Assembly: GCA_007570785.1 (NCBI GenBank)
Contig: ML664152.1
Coordinates: 6,070,683 to 6,134,682, forward strand
Direction of reading: 5' to 3'
From: Antilocapra americana
Lineage: Eukaryota > Chordata > Mammalia > Artiodactyla > Antilocapridae
Length of the DNA: 64,000 bases
Shown here: piece by piece, positions 26,701 to 39,139 of the stretch
Layout: each line of letters starts with the position of its first letter
How positions within the stretch are numbered: position 1 is the first letter of the stretch
Program-made: the position numbers and the translations under genes
The notes under the pieces: model-generated
The model's database searches: none
What the model was told of the DNA's origin: nothing
What the model saw: only the letters and a program-made list of their open reading frames with translations

Positions 26701-28236
26701 TCAAAGCTGTGATTTTTCCAGTAGTCTTTTATGGATGTGAGAGTTGGACTATAAAGAAAGCTGAGTGCTGAAGAATTGATGCTTTTAAACTGTGGTGTTG
26801 GAGAAGACTCTTGAGAGTCCCTTGGACTGCAAGGAGATCCAACCAGTCCATCCTAAAGGAAATCAGTCCTGAATATTCATTTGAAGGACTGATGCTGAAG
26901 CTGAAACTCCAATACTTTGGCCACTTGATGTGAAGAACTGTCTCATTTGAAACGATGCTGATGCTGGGAGAGACTGAGGCTGGAGAAGGGGATGACAGAT
27001 AATGAGATGTTTGGATGGCATCACTGACTCAACGGACATGAGTTTGAGTAAACTCCGGGAGTTGATGATGGACAGGGAGGCCTGGTGTGCTGCAGTCCAT
27101 GGGGTCACAAAGAGTCAGACATGACTGAGCGAATGAAGTATAATGAGATAAAATGGAGATGCCAGAAATGCAGCCAAAGCAGTCACAGAATTTGCTCCTT
27201 GATATTTTATTTTATTTATGTTTGTAGCACTTTTCAGTTGTAATTTGAGACAGGTTTTTGTCATGTCCTGCTTCATTCACATTGATGGAAGAAGCTGTTG
27301 TCACTTGCAGCCTTTCCGACCCATGGTAGTGGCTCTTTTTGTTCTGTAGCCTACCAGACATGCTCTTCTACAGGATCTGACCTGAAGATCTGATCTGCTT
27401 CTGCTGCAAGTTTTGGTCGTAGGCAGCATCTTCTTTGGTCTCTCACTCTGGTGGTCTCACACAGCTGCGGTTAGTGCCGTTGAGGAAATGAATGCCCCGT
27501 TTAAAATAGTGCTGAGAACAGGTCCACCCTCCCCCATCTCTCAGTGAACAGCCAGGAGCATAGTCGTCTAAGCACAGCATTATTCAAAGGCTCCTGACAG
27601 CTAATGTCACTTGGCTCAGGCAGAGCTGTTGCTGCGTACACAGAAACAACCTTGGCAGCGTCACCCATCACACACTTTCTGACTGACGTTTGCTCATTTG
27701 CGATTCCAGCCAGAGAACCATCAAGCTCCAGCCGGTTCCAGACCCAGCTCTGTCAGGGATGAAGAGGCTCTCCCTCTTTGTCACTTTCACTTTCTTCCTT
27801 TCTTCTCTCTCTGGCTATTGCAATCATTTATAATGTTGTTCATAGAAAGCATAACGTTTCGAGGTCATTTTTCTCTTTTGGATTCCTCATTTACCGTTGG
27901 GCAATGTTTCATTTAAGGGCTTATTTGCTAGGGTCTTGTGTGACCATAAATTTTAGTCATTTGCAAAACTCTCATATTGATTTTCAACAACTACTTAGAG
28001 CGTGTATAGCTTCTATTGTGACTAACACAAGAGAGAATAGATCTGGTGGGGAAACATAAAGGCAATATAGTAAGTATGTAACACTGTTGTGGTAATTTAT
28101 GATTTCAAATGGGAACTTAAGTTCTCTTCGTTAATGTAGTATCTTAATGAGGCAAAAGAAGCCTGATTAAGTGGGAAGTTTCACCATTCCTCTTTTTAAA
28201 CTACCACAGAAGCACTCAAGTTTTAATGTACTTAAA

Positions 28237-28430
28237 AGTGAAAAGTGAAAGTCGCTCAGTCATGTCCCACTCATGGCAACCTTGTGGACGGTACATGGGA
28301 TTCTCCAGGCCAGAATACTGGAGTGGGTAGTCATTCCCTTCTCCAGGAGATCATCTCAACCCAGAGATCAAACCCAGGTCTCCCTCGTTGCCTGCGATTC
28401 TTTACCAACTGAGCTACTAAGGAAGCCCTT
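28237..28430 (-). mobile_element. Bov-tA SINE
   Basis: Antisense copy: AGTGAAAAGTGAAAGTCGCTC to GAGCTACTAAGGAAGCCC. Confidence 0.92.
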
Positions 28431-29957
28431 AGCTTAAGTGGCTGTGTTTATTCACCTGACTTGAGGATCCATGCTCTCAAGCTTCCATAGAAGAGAAGTT
28501 CTTTACTTTGGTTGGGATGTCAAAACTGAGCTCCACACTTAGCTAGAGTTCTTGATTCAAACAGGTTTGTCCTGGAGGTAGTTTGCTCTGTAATTTTTCT
28601 TCCATTCTGGAAAAATTAAGCTGGTACTTCTCTTTATTTAGGGAAACACATTTTTTTTTTTACAAATAATGTCTCAGATTGCTTTCCTCTAAGTAGAGGA
28701 AAAGAAAAATAACACAGTTTTTATTTTCTATGAAGTCAAAAAAATGCAAATTTTTACTCAGCCGAAGTTAAAATTGTAGGAGAAATAATGTTTTGCAATA
28801 CTTGCTATGTCTGTTAGATGTGAGAACTTCAAGGAGAGACTTAAGTAGAGATGGAAAAGGAAGAAAAAATGACATGAAAATTATTTATTCTTTCTTTGCT
28901 TGACACATAATCAGTCTCTCTGTAAATTTATACATATGTATGTGCACACATACACACACTCAGAAAAAAGTCTTTGATAGTGTTTAAGTGGTAATGCTTT
29001 GATAACATTTTAAGTCAGAAAAAACCATTCTCAGTTATTCAAACTCATTCAATATGGACTTCCACAGACACAAGTAATTGTCAAAATGTTTAACAGGATT
29101 TTGTAGTTTATTTACATGCAATAGGCGATGTAAATATTTGTGTGTATTACATTTATTTATAAATGTAAAGATATTATAAAGTATTTGTATGTGCTAAAAT
29201 CTTGTATAAGCATTTTTGTATTATATTCATTTGTAGACAGACATAAATAAGTATATAAAGTGTATGCCTACATATATGTAAAAAAATGATACAAGGATAG
29301 AACCTTAGGAATGTAAATAACTTAAGGTTCATCCAGACCAGCATCCCATGTGATACTCAACCTGGCCTTCGACTATACTCAAAGTTTTCCAGACTGTCTG
29401 CACAGGATCCTTGCAGTGCCCCAGTAAATTCTTAGTCAGTTCTGATTTGGCTTAGCCTTGATGATCAGATATTTTTCCCTCCTGTTGAATGCAAATGTGA
29501 CAGCTTGGAGAACTTCCCCCTTCCCTGTAGAAACTACCAAAAGGGGGGCAGTAGTGAGCCACTATCTTTAACATCCTTGTTGGTTCAACTGTGCTGTGTT
29601 CGACAAGCCCAGAAATGAGTTTCCTTGGTAAAGATATATGTAAGTGTCAGTATTCTTTCACAGGAACACAGTTCTCTAGGAACAATCTGATGTCTGAAAG
29701 AGGGAAAGGAGAGGACCACCTCCACCCCGAAGACAAGACTTTGGTGAAACCCAATTCCCCACTGTTGAGACATTCCTTGGGGCTCACAAACAGACACCCA
29801 GGTGCCAGTTGGCCAGATGGGAACTTCATTCTGTTTTGTCAGTATTTGGTTTATTCCACACCTTTCTCATCAGTTCATACAGATTCCCTATTTTGTTTTA
29901 CCTTAAAAAAAAAAAAAAAAAACCTCTTCACCAATTCTGGTATCATTCTTCCCTGTT

Positions 29958-30176
29958 CCATGCGCTCAGTTGCTCAGTCATGTCCAGCTCTTTACGATCC
30001 CATGGAATATAGCCCACCAGGTCCTCTGTCCATAGGATTTCCCAGGCAAGATTACGGGAGTGGGTTGCTGTTTCCTCTTCCAGGGCATCTTCCTGACCTA
30101 GGGATCAAATCCAAGTCTCCTGTGTCTCCCCCATTGGCAAGGAGATTCTTTACCACTGCGCCACCTGGGAAGCCCA
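29958..30176 (-). mobile_element. Bov-tA SINE
   Basis: Antisense copy: TGCGCTCAGTTGCTCAGTC to GCGCCACCTGGGAAGCCC; TTCCAT on both sides may be its target duplication. Preceded by an 18-A run at about 29906. Confidence 0.92.
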
Positions 30177-30179
30177 TTC

Positions 30180-30740
30180 CATAGTCACGTATTAATGTTT
30201 ATTTAATATATTTATCCTAAGTCTATTTTCAATGTCCTTATTAAGATAGATATGAAAATGTATATAATAAAAGCATAAAAGTAAACATGTAGGTTGTCTC
30301 TTAGATCTTTGACTGTCTACATGAGTGCTACAATGAATGTTCTTGGAGATGTGCCTAGCTGCAGTGTTAATACTAATATAGGATAAGAAATAAAATTGTT
30401 AGATCATAGAATTTAACTTAATTTCACTAGCACTCTCCCAAATTCCTATACTAGTTCATGGGGTCCCCAGACATGCATGAAAAGTCACATTTCCCTATAT
30501 CTTTGCAGGTAATTAGTATTATCTGCCTTCTAATTTTTGCAATATAATGGATGTAGTGTTTTGTGTTTTCTTCCATCACTTCCATCTAGTTAGACTGAGC
30601 ATCTCTTAATGCTCTTTGGGTTTTTGAGTGTTCCATCTATGAGTTCTTTTACCCATTTTCCATCAATCTTCTTGCTATTTCTTCCTACTTTGCTATAATT
30701 CTTTAATATACTTGTGTATCACTTATTACTGATAAATGGT
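30180..30740 (-). mobile_element. Old L1 LINE 3' part
   Basis: Heavily diverged antisense L1 ORF2/3' text (GTGCTACAATGAATGTTCTTGG, TCTTAATGCTCTTTGG, CCCATTTTCCATCAATC). Low sequence identity makes the edges vague. Confidence 0.5.
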
Positions 30741-30829
30741 TGTAAATCTATTTTCCATGCTCTCTTGACTCTATATTTGATTGACTTCATGGGGATCTTG
30801 TTTGAGAAGTCTCTGAGCTCACAGAAGAC

Positions 30830-30930
30830 ACTACTCAGTCTTATTACCAAGTCTCTATGTAAGCATGTTATTGCCTCCAACCAGGGGAAATGTAATCTGC
30901 TTATAGCCTCAGCCCAAGGTGACTCTAATT
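30830..30930. repeat. 101-bp perfect direct duplication, copy 1
   Basis: Identical over 101 bases to 33450-33550 (begins ACTACTCAGTC, ends GGTGACTCTAATT). Not a repeat family I know. The next base begins the poly-T of a minus-strand L1 3' end. Confidence 0.97.
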
Positions 30931-31094
30931 TTTTTTCTTTTTTCTTTCTTTCTTTCTTTATTTTTTTAAATTGTTTTTGCCATACAATGTCATGATATCA
31001 CCATGGGTTTACATATGCTCCCCCTCCAGAACCCCCTTCCCTCCTCCCTACCCCCGGGAAATCTCGCTGCACCAGCCCTGAGCATCAATCCTGC
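30931..31094 (-). mobile_element. Young L1 3' end, 5' truncated
   Basis: Antisense L1 3' UTR after a 40-bp T/C-rich tail: TTGCCATACAATGTCATGAT, CACCATGGGTTTACATATGC, CTGAGCATCAATCCTG. No clear own target duplication was found. Confidence 0.88.
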
Positions 31095-31415
31095 ATTTTT
31101 TATTTTTCTGTATTTTCTCTATGTTGAAATTCCATTGTCTACATTTATGTCTTCAGTCGACATTGAGGATTATAGATATAGTAGAAATGGGTGTCCAATT
31201 TTTTATTTATCAATTCAGTTGGTATTTCTAATATCATTTATTAACTGACTCATGCTTTTCACTCTTCTCTATATATCGAGATATCATGGTCAGAGATCTC
31301 TTTCATTCTGTGAAATGTATTCATGGTTTCCTTATGGATGTTTCATCTATTTTAATAAATGTCTGTTTTTTCATACATTTGTTGGGCATAAATTTGTCCA
31401 TGTTAGATCAAATTT

Positions 31416-31732
31416 GTTGTTCAGTCACTCAGTCATGTCCAACTCTTTGAGACCTCCTGAACTGCAGCATTCCAGGCTTCCCTGTCCTTCACTTTCCCCC
31501 TGAGTTTGCTCAGACTCATGTGCATTGAGTCCATGATGCCATCCAATCATGTCATTCTCTGTCACCCCCGTCTCTTCCTTCCCTCACTCTTCCCCAGCAT
31601 CAAGGTCTTTCCTAATGAATTGACTCTTTGCATTAGGTGGCCAAAATATTTGAGCTTCAGCTTTAACATCAGTCCTTCCAATGAATATCCAGGGTTGATT
31701 TCCTTTAAGATTGACTGGTTTAATAACTCTAT
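31416..31732 (-). mobile_element. BovB LINE 3' end
   Basis: Antisense BovB from TTGTTCAGTCACTCAGTC to AAGATTGACTGGTTTAATAA. Confidence 0.88.
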
Positions 31733-31881
31733 TATATCACCTCTCTAGCTTTGCAATTTTTTATTCCTTTTGTTGATCAGCGATCAAAGTGGGTGCTAAC
31801 ATTACCAAACAAAATACCAAATATAATTGATGTATCTATCTTTTGCTACAGTCTGTTATTTTTTGTTTTGTATTATTTGTT

Positions 31882-32094
31882 ATGGGCTTCCTTGGTGGCA
31901 CAGACAGTAAAGAATTTACCTGCAATGCAAGAGACCCAGGTTTGATCCCTGTGTTGGGAAGATCCTCCTGGAGAAGGGAATGGCTACTCACTACAGCATT
32001 CTTGTCTGGAGAATTCCATGGACAGAGGAGCCTGGCAGGCTACAGTCCATGGGGTCACAAAGAGTCAGAAATGACTGAGTGACTTTTCACTTTA
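31882..32094 (+). mobile_element. Bov-tA SINE
   Basis: Sense copy: GGGCTTCCTTGGTGGCACAG head, GGTTTGATCCCTG, body to GAAATGACTGAGTGAC. Confidence 0.92.
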
Positions 32095-32234
32095 TTTTCA
32101 TTTATTATCTGTTATGTGATTGAAAACTTACTCTTCTTGCCTTCTTGTGCCTGGTAGACCTTTTCTGATTTCTCCAACTTCTGCTTTTCTGTAGCTTTAT
32201 ATTTTGTGACGTTGCTTGAGCCCAATATTTAATC

Positions 32235-32237
<3 letters not shown>

Positions 32238-32282
<45 letters not shown>
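32238..32282. repeat. (TG)n microsatellite
   Basis: About 22 uninterrupted TG units; a good candidate for length polymorphism. Confidence 0.97.
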
Positions 32283-32284
<2 letters not shown>

Positions 32285-33449
32285 AAGATAGATAGGCTTT
32301 TGATGCATGTTTAATACAAAAAGTGTTTATTTGAAATAAGTTTATATCAATAGTTGTTTTAGGCAGGTTATTTTATATTTTCCATTTACTCTCTATTTCC
32401 TGTTATCTCTATTGACTTTCCACTGAAAGGGATCGCTCAAGTACAGATAATGGTAATAAATATGCTGCAGTCGTATCTCTGAGCAAGTGAATGTTCTTGT
32501 ACTAACTATTGAATTCAGTGAAAGAATTTATTGATTTCTTCAAGAAAGAGCCAGTTGCTCATAATTTGTGTTGATCTGGACAATAAAAACCTTGTTTCTG
32601 TAGAACTGAATCTTCCAAGTTGTCTACAAGTAGAAAAAAATAAAAAACTTGGACGACTTCACTCTGTCTTTTATTCAAAGAAGCGAAACTTGTCAATTCA
32701 GGAAACCATCTTATCTGAGCTGCATCAGCAGGACACAGAGACTCAGAGAATGGCACTGGGGCAGGAACATGAAGTTGGCTGGAAGTATGGGGGGGGAGCT
32801 CTATATAATTAGCCTTGCATGCATCCATGCTGATGTGAATACTGAATGCATGGGACATAGACAGAGCTTTCATTGGTCTATTTTCAGGCATTTCACAATA
32901 TCCCTTCTTCATTAAATCACTAATTAAATGCCCTGAAATTTGCCAAAATAATTTCATTGACTTAGAGCTTTGTTGAAATACCATAATTACCTTTATTATC
33001 TCCTTGTCTTCTCTATGACATATTTCATACAAATACAGCCACTTGAAGTCAGATATGATTAATATCCAGCCTTCTAAAGAAGGATGACATTTCCTAAGTC
33101 AAGGTCATGAAAAATACTTCTCATGTAAATACAGTTATTACTAGCAATTCTTGTAAAGGAGCTAATTGGGGAAAGAAGATAAGCTTTGACATGAATGCCA
33201 GTGATTTTGTGAATCTTGGCTGTCCCTGTCATTTAACCTGGCCTTCATCACCTCTAGTTGGAATTTTTGACTTGGCTTGCCTTAATAGTCTATATGAATA
33301 AAAATAAAATAAGTACAATCCATCTGGATATGACTTTTCCACATGGGTTTGTATAATATGAGATATGGTTCATCTTATTGATGCTACTGTGATTCAAATG
33401 GTTTTTCTTTAAATGCTAGAGATGCAAGTTAGTTTGGGTTAATCAGAGA

Positions 33450-33550
33450 ACTACTCAGTCTTATTACCAAGTCTCTATGTAAGCATGTTATTGCCTCCAA
33501 CCAGGGGAAATGTAATCTGCTTATAGCCTCAGCCCAAGGTGACTCTAATT
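33450..33550. repeat. 101-bp perfect direct duplication, copy 2
   Basis: Second copy of 30830-30930, 2,620 bp downstream in the same orientation, with no mismatch. Flanking bases differ on both sides. Confidence 0.97.
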
Positions 33551-33596
33551 GTTGAATATGGAAATCCTCATGAATTCTGAAGTTGTACATCATTTA

Positions 33597-33755
33597 TTTA
33601 TTTATTTATTTATTTTGATTTGATTTATTTATTTATTTTAATTTTCTTTACATTGTCGTGTTGGTTTTGCCATACATTGACATGAATCTGCAATGGGTAT
33701 ACATGTGTTCCCCTTCCAGAACCCCCCTCCCACCTCCCTCCGAAGTCCCTCTCTC
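33597..33755 (-). mobile_element. Young L1 3' end with perfect TSD
   Basis: Antisense L1 3' UTR fragment of about 115 bp after a (TTTA)n-rich poly-T. Flanked by a perfect 13-bp duplication TGTACATCATTTA (33584-33596 and 33756-33768). Confidence 0.94.
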
Positions 33756-33796
33756 TGTACATCATTTAAAAATGTTAAAGATACTATTTCAACAGA

Positions 33797-34014
33797 ATCT
33801 GTGTGTACTGAGTCCCTCAGTCGTGTCCAACTCTTTGTGACCCCATGAACTGTAGCCTGAGAGGCTTCTCTGTGCCTGGAATTCTCCAGGCAAGAACACT
33901 GGAGTGGGTTGCCATTTCCTCCTCCAGGGTATCTTACCAAGGATTGAACCCACGTCTTCCGTGTCTTCTGCAATGGTAGGCAAATTGTTTATCACTGAGC
34001 CCCCGAGAAGCCTT
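33797..34014 (-). mobile_element. Bov-tA SINE
   Basis: Antisense copy from TGTGTGTACTGAGTCCCTC to GAGCCCCCGAGAAGCC. Confidence 0.9.
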
Positions 34015-34162
34015 TCAGCATAATATAGTTATGGGTATAAAACACCTTCTATGAAAATCCTTGAAGAAATGTCTCCTATGGTTAAAAACTAGACTCACAT
34101 CAAAAATACCACCCAGCTCCTTTCCCCATATCACACTGCAGGCATCCAGTTGATAAGAGTAT

Positions 34163-34442
34163 GCTGCCGCTGCTGCTAAGTCACTTCAGTTGTGTCCAAC
34201 TCTGTGAGACCCCATAGACAGCAGCCCACCAGGCCCCACTGTCGCTGGGATTCTCCAGGCAAGAACACTGGAGTGGGTTACCATTGCCTTCTCCAATGAA
34301 TGAAAGTGAAAAGTGAAAGTGAAGTCGCTCAGTCGTGTCCAACTCTTCACGACCCCATGGACTGCAGCCTACCAGGCTCCTCCATCCATGGGATTTTCCA
34401 GGCAAGAGTACTGGAGTGGGGTGTCATTGCCTTCTCCATGAC
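34163..34442 (-). mobile_element. Bov-A2 SINE (dimer)
   Basis: Two Bov-A monomers in antisense joined through a TGAAAGTGAAAAGTGAAAG linker, starting GCTGCCGCTGCTGCTAAG. Flanked by AAGAGTAT (34155-34162 and 34443-34450). High identity to the remembered consensus suggests a young copy. Confidence 0.93.
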
Positions 34443-35029
34443 AAGAGTATAGGTGATCCATTTTTCTTGAAAGTGCTTTGGAAGGAGATGTTGTCATGTT
34501 TCTCGTAGCTCATGTTAGTGTTTTATTTCCCCAAATTTCAAGTTGTTTGTCTTTTCTCTTTGTATCTAATATGTATCTTTCCAGCTCATGGAAGCAATAG
34601 TTCTTATTTCTCATCATTTTATTTCTACATTATGCCTTAAGGATTTTTTTCCCTAAAATATTTTAAGCATATTTTCCACCATGGACTTATTTGATAATTT
34701 TAAACATTTTCTTAGTTCCTCTTACCTTTCTTCTTATGTTGTCATATTTATGGCTCTATAGTTCTTCTCACAATCTGGTAGTTCAAAATAGACATACTAC
34801 ATAAGAATGACCTTGTTTAAAAATAGTAGTACAAGAATACTCTTATCGCTGATTTATTCCAAAGTTACACTGTTCTTATATTAACTGTGCTACTTGATTG
34901 GGTTGTATTTATGAACCCTACCTTTGCTACAGCTTCATCTACTGGAAACCCATTATCCAGTATATGCAGTATGTGTATGCACTTATATACGTGTGTGTGA
35001 TTTATTTTAATATTTGCCAGGTTTTCTTG

Positions 35030-35225
35030 TATTTTGTGACACAGTGGTAAAGAATCTGCCTGCCAATGCAGGATATGCAAGAAACACAGGTTTACTCTCT
35101 GGTGGGTCAGGAAGATCCTCTGGAGTAGGAAATGGCAACCCACCCCAGTATTCTTGCCTGGAAAATTCCATGAACAGAGGAGTCTGGCAGGCTACAGTTT
35201 AAGGGGTCACAAACAGAACGTGACT
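35030..35225 (+). mobile_element. Bov-tA SINE
   Basis: Sense copy with a shortened head (GACACAGTGGTAAAGAATC) and body to GAACGTGACTGAGC, with a short CA tail. Confidence 0.9.
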
Positions 35226-35629
35226 GAGCACACACACAGAGTCTTGAATTTAAGTCTTCTGGGATTTCTTGAGTTCTAATTCAGCTGTTGGCATTGAATT
35301 CTCCCTCATTTCTTGCTATTTGATATATATATTTACTGAGCTCATGAATATGCATAACCCCAAAGACAAAGTTCAGTTCAGAACACTGTCTGAACTTGGG
35401 ACAGGCAAATGAGCAAGACAACCAAGTGAATAAACGGACTTTTTTTTTAAGGTAATGAGCAGCAAAAAATGTCAACTATTTTTTCCCTTGCTTTTGTCAT
35501 CCCTTTTCTGTTCTGCAGAATAAGAGGAAAATACAATAAGAGGATAATCACATACAGCTGGGTCTTATTAAAAGAGAACCCAGCACACATGATTCCCCCA
35601 GTGACAGTCTAAAATGAATAAAAGAGATT

Positions 35630-35712
35630 TGGATGGATGTATGGATGGACAGATGGATTGATGAATAAATGAATGGATAGATAGATGGAAGGCTGAATAG
35701 ATGGATGGATGC
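35630..35712. repeat. (GGAT)n-type degenerate microsatellite
   Basis: Imperfect GGAT, GATG and GATA units with internal interruptions. Confidence 0.9.
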
Positions 35713-37267
35713 AGTATACAGAGACAAGATTACAAACAGACCTGATTTTATTATGAAAAATAGATCAAATTTTCATTTCAGATGAAGCTAACTGTTGCAG
35801 GTTGTGTTCTTCAGGAACAGTCTCTAAGTTCAGTGTGCAGGATATTTACCAGGGAATGTCCTTACCATTGACACCTGTGGAAGGAGAGGCAAGGAGAAGG
35901 ACTGGGCACAGGGAGATGAGTTGTAATGCAGGCATATGGCAGCCTCATCTGATTAAGCAGGGGTCTCTGGAGAAAGTGTTTCTTCAAAGTTGTCCTCGGT
36001 TTGGGCAAAATCGCCCTCTTCAATCACTCATTGGATACAGACCACCATGGATCTCTGCAGCTGGGACATTTTTGACGTGGCTGAAGGCTGCCAGGTACCC
36101 CCTGAGATCACTTGCAAAATCTGGGGCTCATGTCCTTAAAGGAACCTGGGCCACGTGTCTTCATGTACTTCACATCCTACCACTTAGACAGATGTTAAAC
36201 AGCTATAGATATGCATGATAAACACCTTTACCTAAAGATGTTTTCATTAAATTGCTCCCCCTTTCTCTAATAACATCATCTAATATTTCAAATAAGAACT
36301 AAAGATTGTCACAGTGCATGACAGGATTGTAATTAGACTACATCTTTGTCATCAAAATTTTTAATTCAAAGAATGTCTTTGACTTCTATTACTTCTTTAA
36401 CTTGTTTATTATTCAGGTAATATCTGTGCATCTAATGTTAATAAGATCAAGTAATAATAGGATGGTCACTGCTGACACAGGATTGGGGTCAGTGGGAGGA
36501 CCGATGAAGAAATAAGCATAATGCTGGGGGAGATAGCAACTGCCTTGAGAAAGGGAACACAACGTGAGAAACACCATGTTTCAAGTAGCTGCGGGAAAAC
36601 GTGGGTAGAGAAATAAGAAAGTCACTGATTTCAAAATAGTGTCATCAGTGAAATATATGGGAGCCACTTGGACAGCAGAGGAGATGGATATTTAGCTAGG
36701 TCTGGACAGGAAGTCTAGAATCAGAAGACAGTTTCCAAGAGAAATGGAGCTGAGTATCAGAGGGATGCACAGCTTGAAAAAAAAAAATCTCCAAAGGAGG
36801 TACCAATGCAGTTGAGTTATAACACTGCAAGCTGGTTGGGGTGAATTGGGGCCCCGTGGGATGGGGGGCGGGCAGAAAGAGGTACAGGGTGCCTTCACGT
36901 TCACAGTAAATGTGACTGAACCAGAGGGTGCTTGCTAATAGGCAGATCTTGGGAGACAGTGTCCGATCTTGTAGCGTTCAGTGCCTCCTGCAGGATTCTG
37001 AAGGCAGTAACATGATTGAGGGTGAGATTTACAGGAGTGTCTTAGAGAAAGTAATCTGATTGAGGCATGTGAGATGGATTACAGTGCAGAAGGAAAAGAA
37101 TGAGAAAGACCTATTAGGACAGGATTGAAAAGTTTTCATGAAAGGTGATGATAGTGTGCTCAGGAACACAAGAGCCAGATGCAAGAGATACTGAGAGATG
37201 GAGTAACTAGACATCACAGCCCGGGGAGACAGAGATGAAGGCAGAGAGAGATGAACAGCTAGGAATA

Positions 37268-37308
37268 CCATATTCTATTCCATCCTATTCTGTCCTATTC
37301 TATATAAC
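37268..37308. repeat. (TATTC)n short tandem repeat
   Basis: Six imperfect pentamer units (CATATTCTATTCCATCCTATTC...). Confidence 0.75.
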
Positions 37309-37629
37309 ATTCTTTAGTAACTTTATTATTCTGAGCTTCTTGCGGCTGGGAGATTTTGCTAGAGAATTGAAGGGGAGGCTTGGATGAAAGGAAAACAGAA
37401 CACATTTGGGCTGGGATCTGAAATCCTCTGAGACATCCAGGTGAAGATCGTAGCAGACAATTGAACATGCAGTCAGGAAGCTTGAGAAGGAGTTTTGGGT
37501 GAAGAGGTAGATGAGGCAGTCCATGCGTGGAACTGACACCTGGGAGGGAGGCTGTAGGTGAGACCATTAGAGAAATAGAGGGAGAGGAAGCAAGGCTGGG
37601 TCACCAAGGGATAGTGTCTCCATTTGGGA

Positions 37630-37712
37630 GGGGCACAACGTGCTCCAGTATTCTTGCCTGGAAAATCCCGTGGGTTGCAAAGAGTTGGATACAACTTAGA
37701 AACTAAGCAACT
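37630..37712 (+). mobile_element. Bov-tA SINE 3' fragment
   Basis: Only the body end is present: GTGCTCCAGTATTCTTGCC to GAAACTAAGCAACTGAG, with an internal deletion. Confidence 0.8.
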
Positions 37713-39139
37713 GAGTAAAATAAGGACCAGAATTCTACATAGAAAGAAACAACACGCATTAGGAAATAACACCAGAAAATGAAAGGGTTCCAACTCTTTG
37801 GAAAAATTACAATATAACCTGAGAAAAGATGTTTTTTATCATAGCAACATCCACAGCAGATGATGTTCTAACAACAGCAGGACAAGTTCATGGAGATGGA
37901 GGACAGTAGAGGTTCATCTCATGTGAGAATTGTGAAGTTCATGTTTGTGGTTTTGCATGTTTATTTCAATTGCAAATAGGCAATTTCAAGTCAAGGCAGG
38001 TTTCTTGAACCTAAGACTTTCTGAAATTGGGGTAACTGTGTGTGTTTTGGTCCCATTATTGTTTTCTATCCATGAAGGAGAAGGTTTATCACTTAGAATG
38101 AAACCAGAGCTAGTAACCTCTTAGACACTAGTTTACTGTTTTTGCTGTGATGCTTGTCTTAAAAAATTCTAAGCCTGACAGAGATTTGTGTCCTCCTTTG
38201 AGCATGCCTACAACAATTCATGGGTGTGAACATCTCTGCATGCACCCAAGCCTCCTACTTAACTTGGCCACAGAAATTTAAATGTGATCATTTCAATTTC
38301 TGGCTAAACAATTAGCCTGTTTAATTTAGTATGTTTTATGTGGTTTGGACTGTTGCAAATATGCCCAAGACACAGCTCCCTAAAGGAAATTTAGAGATGG
38401 ACCCTGAAGGCCGTCCTTCCCCCCAGATGGACATGCCTCTCCCCTTCTTTGTCCTTCCTACCCAGCAGTAGTCCCAGAGAACACCCTGCTGGCTCACTCC
38501 TGCTTTTTATTTCTAGGTCAGTGTTTCGGTGTCAGTTAATATCAGCTCATGTTGAAGCCCAAGGGGGCTTAGAGAGAAAGGTCAGGAAGGGCTGCAGATG
38601 AACCCACGTTTATCTGCACATCCAGAAGCTTCTGTTTACTTAGCACCTGCTGGCCCCGAGCAATGCCCTGCTCACTCCTGCATCAGACACTTCCAAAGCT
38701 CTGCCCTGTGCCCTTCTCCTCCAGCAGGCATGAGCCAAGGACCTGGAGCCTAATTAGTGGAGAGCCAGAAACAGCTCTGGCAGCTGCCAACCCAGAAGGT
38801 GCCCAGTTCAGTGTTTCTGATGGCTGTATCTGAATAAGCAAGGCTAGGTCTTGACTTTATATCCCAACTTGCCCTACCATCAGGGGGAGAATATGGCTCA
38901 TTGGATCCACGAGTTAGAAGTCCAGGGACCCTAGGACATGCGGCATGTAATATGTGCACATGGAAAGTATTTGTTGTTGGGAGAACATGAATGCAGAGAG
39001 TAAAGAGTGGTGGGTATAGTAATAGATACATTAGACAATCTCAGAGGGTTTTGTAGACTGGGTGAAAGGTCTTGGAAATTATACTCTAGGAATCCTCGGA
39101 GGTTTTCAAGAGGTCTTTGCACTTCAAAACATTTTGCTG

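Larger units (their letters stand above)
23041..27131 (+). mobile_element. BovB LINE with inverted 5' half
   Basis: One near full-length BovB in two pieces. 23041-25331 reads antisense, starting next to the left flank at mid-element (GTATATCTTTCC) and running to the 5' UTR at about 25331. 25332-27131 then reads sense from TGAATGCAGAGTTCC, the point adjoining the start of the inverted piece in the element, to the 3' end. This is the twin-priming layout. A possible imperfect target duplication is AATGAGTATA (23036-23045) against AATGAAGTATA (27132-27142). Two SINEs were later inserted in the inverted half. Frames are broken, so the copy is dead. Confidence 0.88.

Noticed and set aside
32238..32282. 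Regular tandem units as a possible CRISPR array
   Set aside because: It is a dinucleotide microsatellite with no spacers, in a mammalian intron.
32560..32960. Possible solitary LTR (AATAAA and TATA-like text)
   Set aside because: The two signals are in the wrong order for the + strand and no TG...CA ends or duplicated flank were found.
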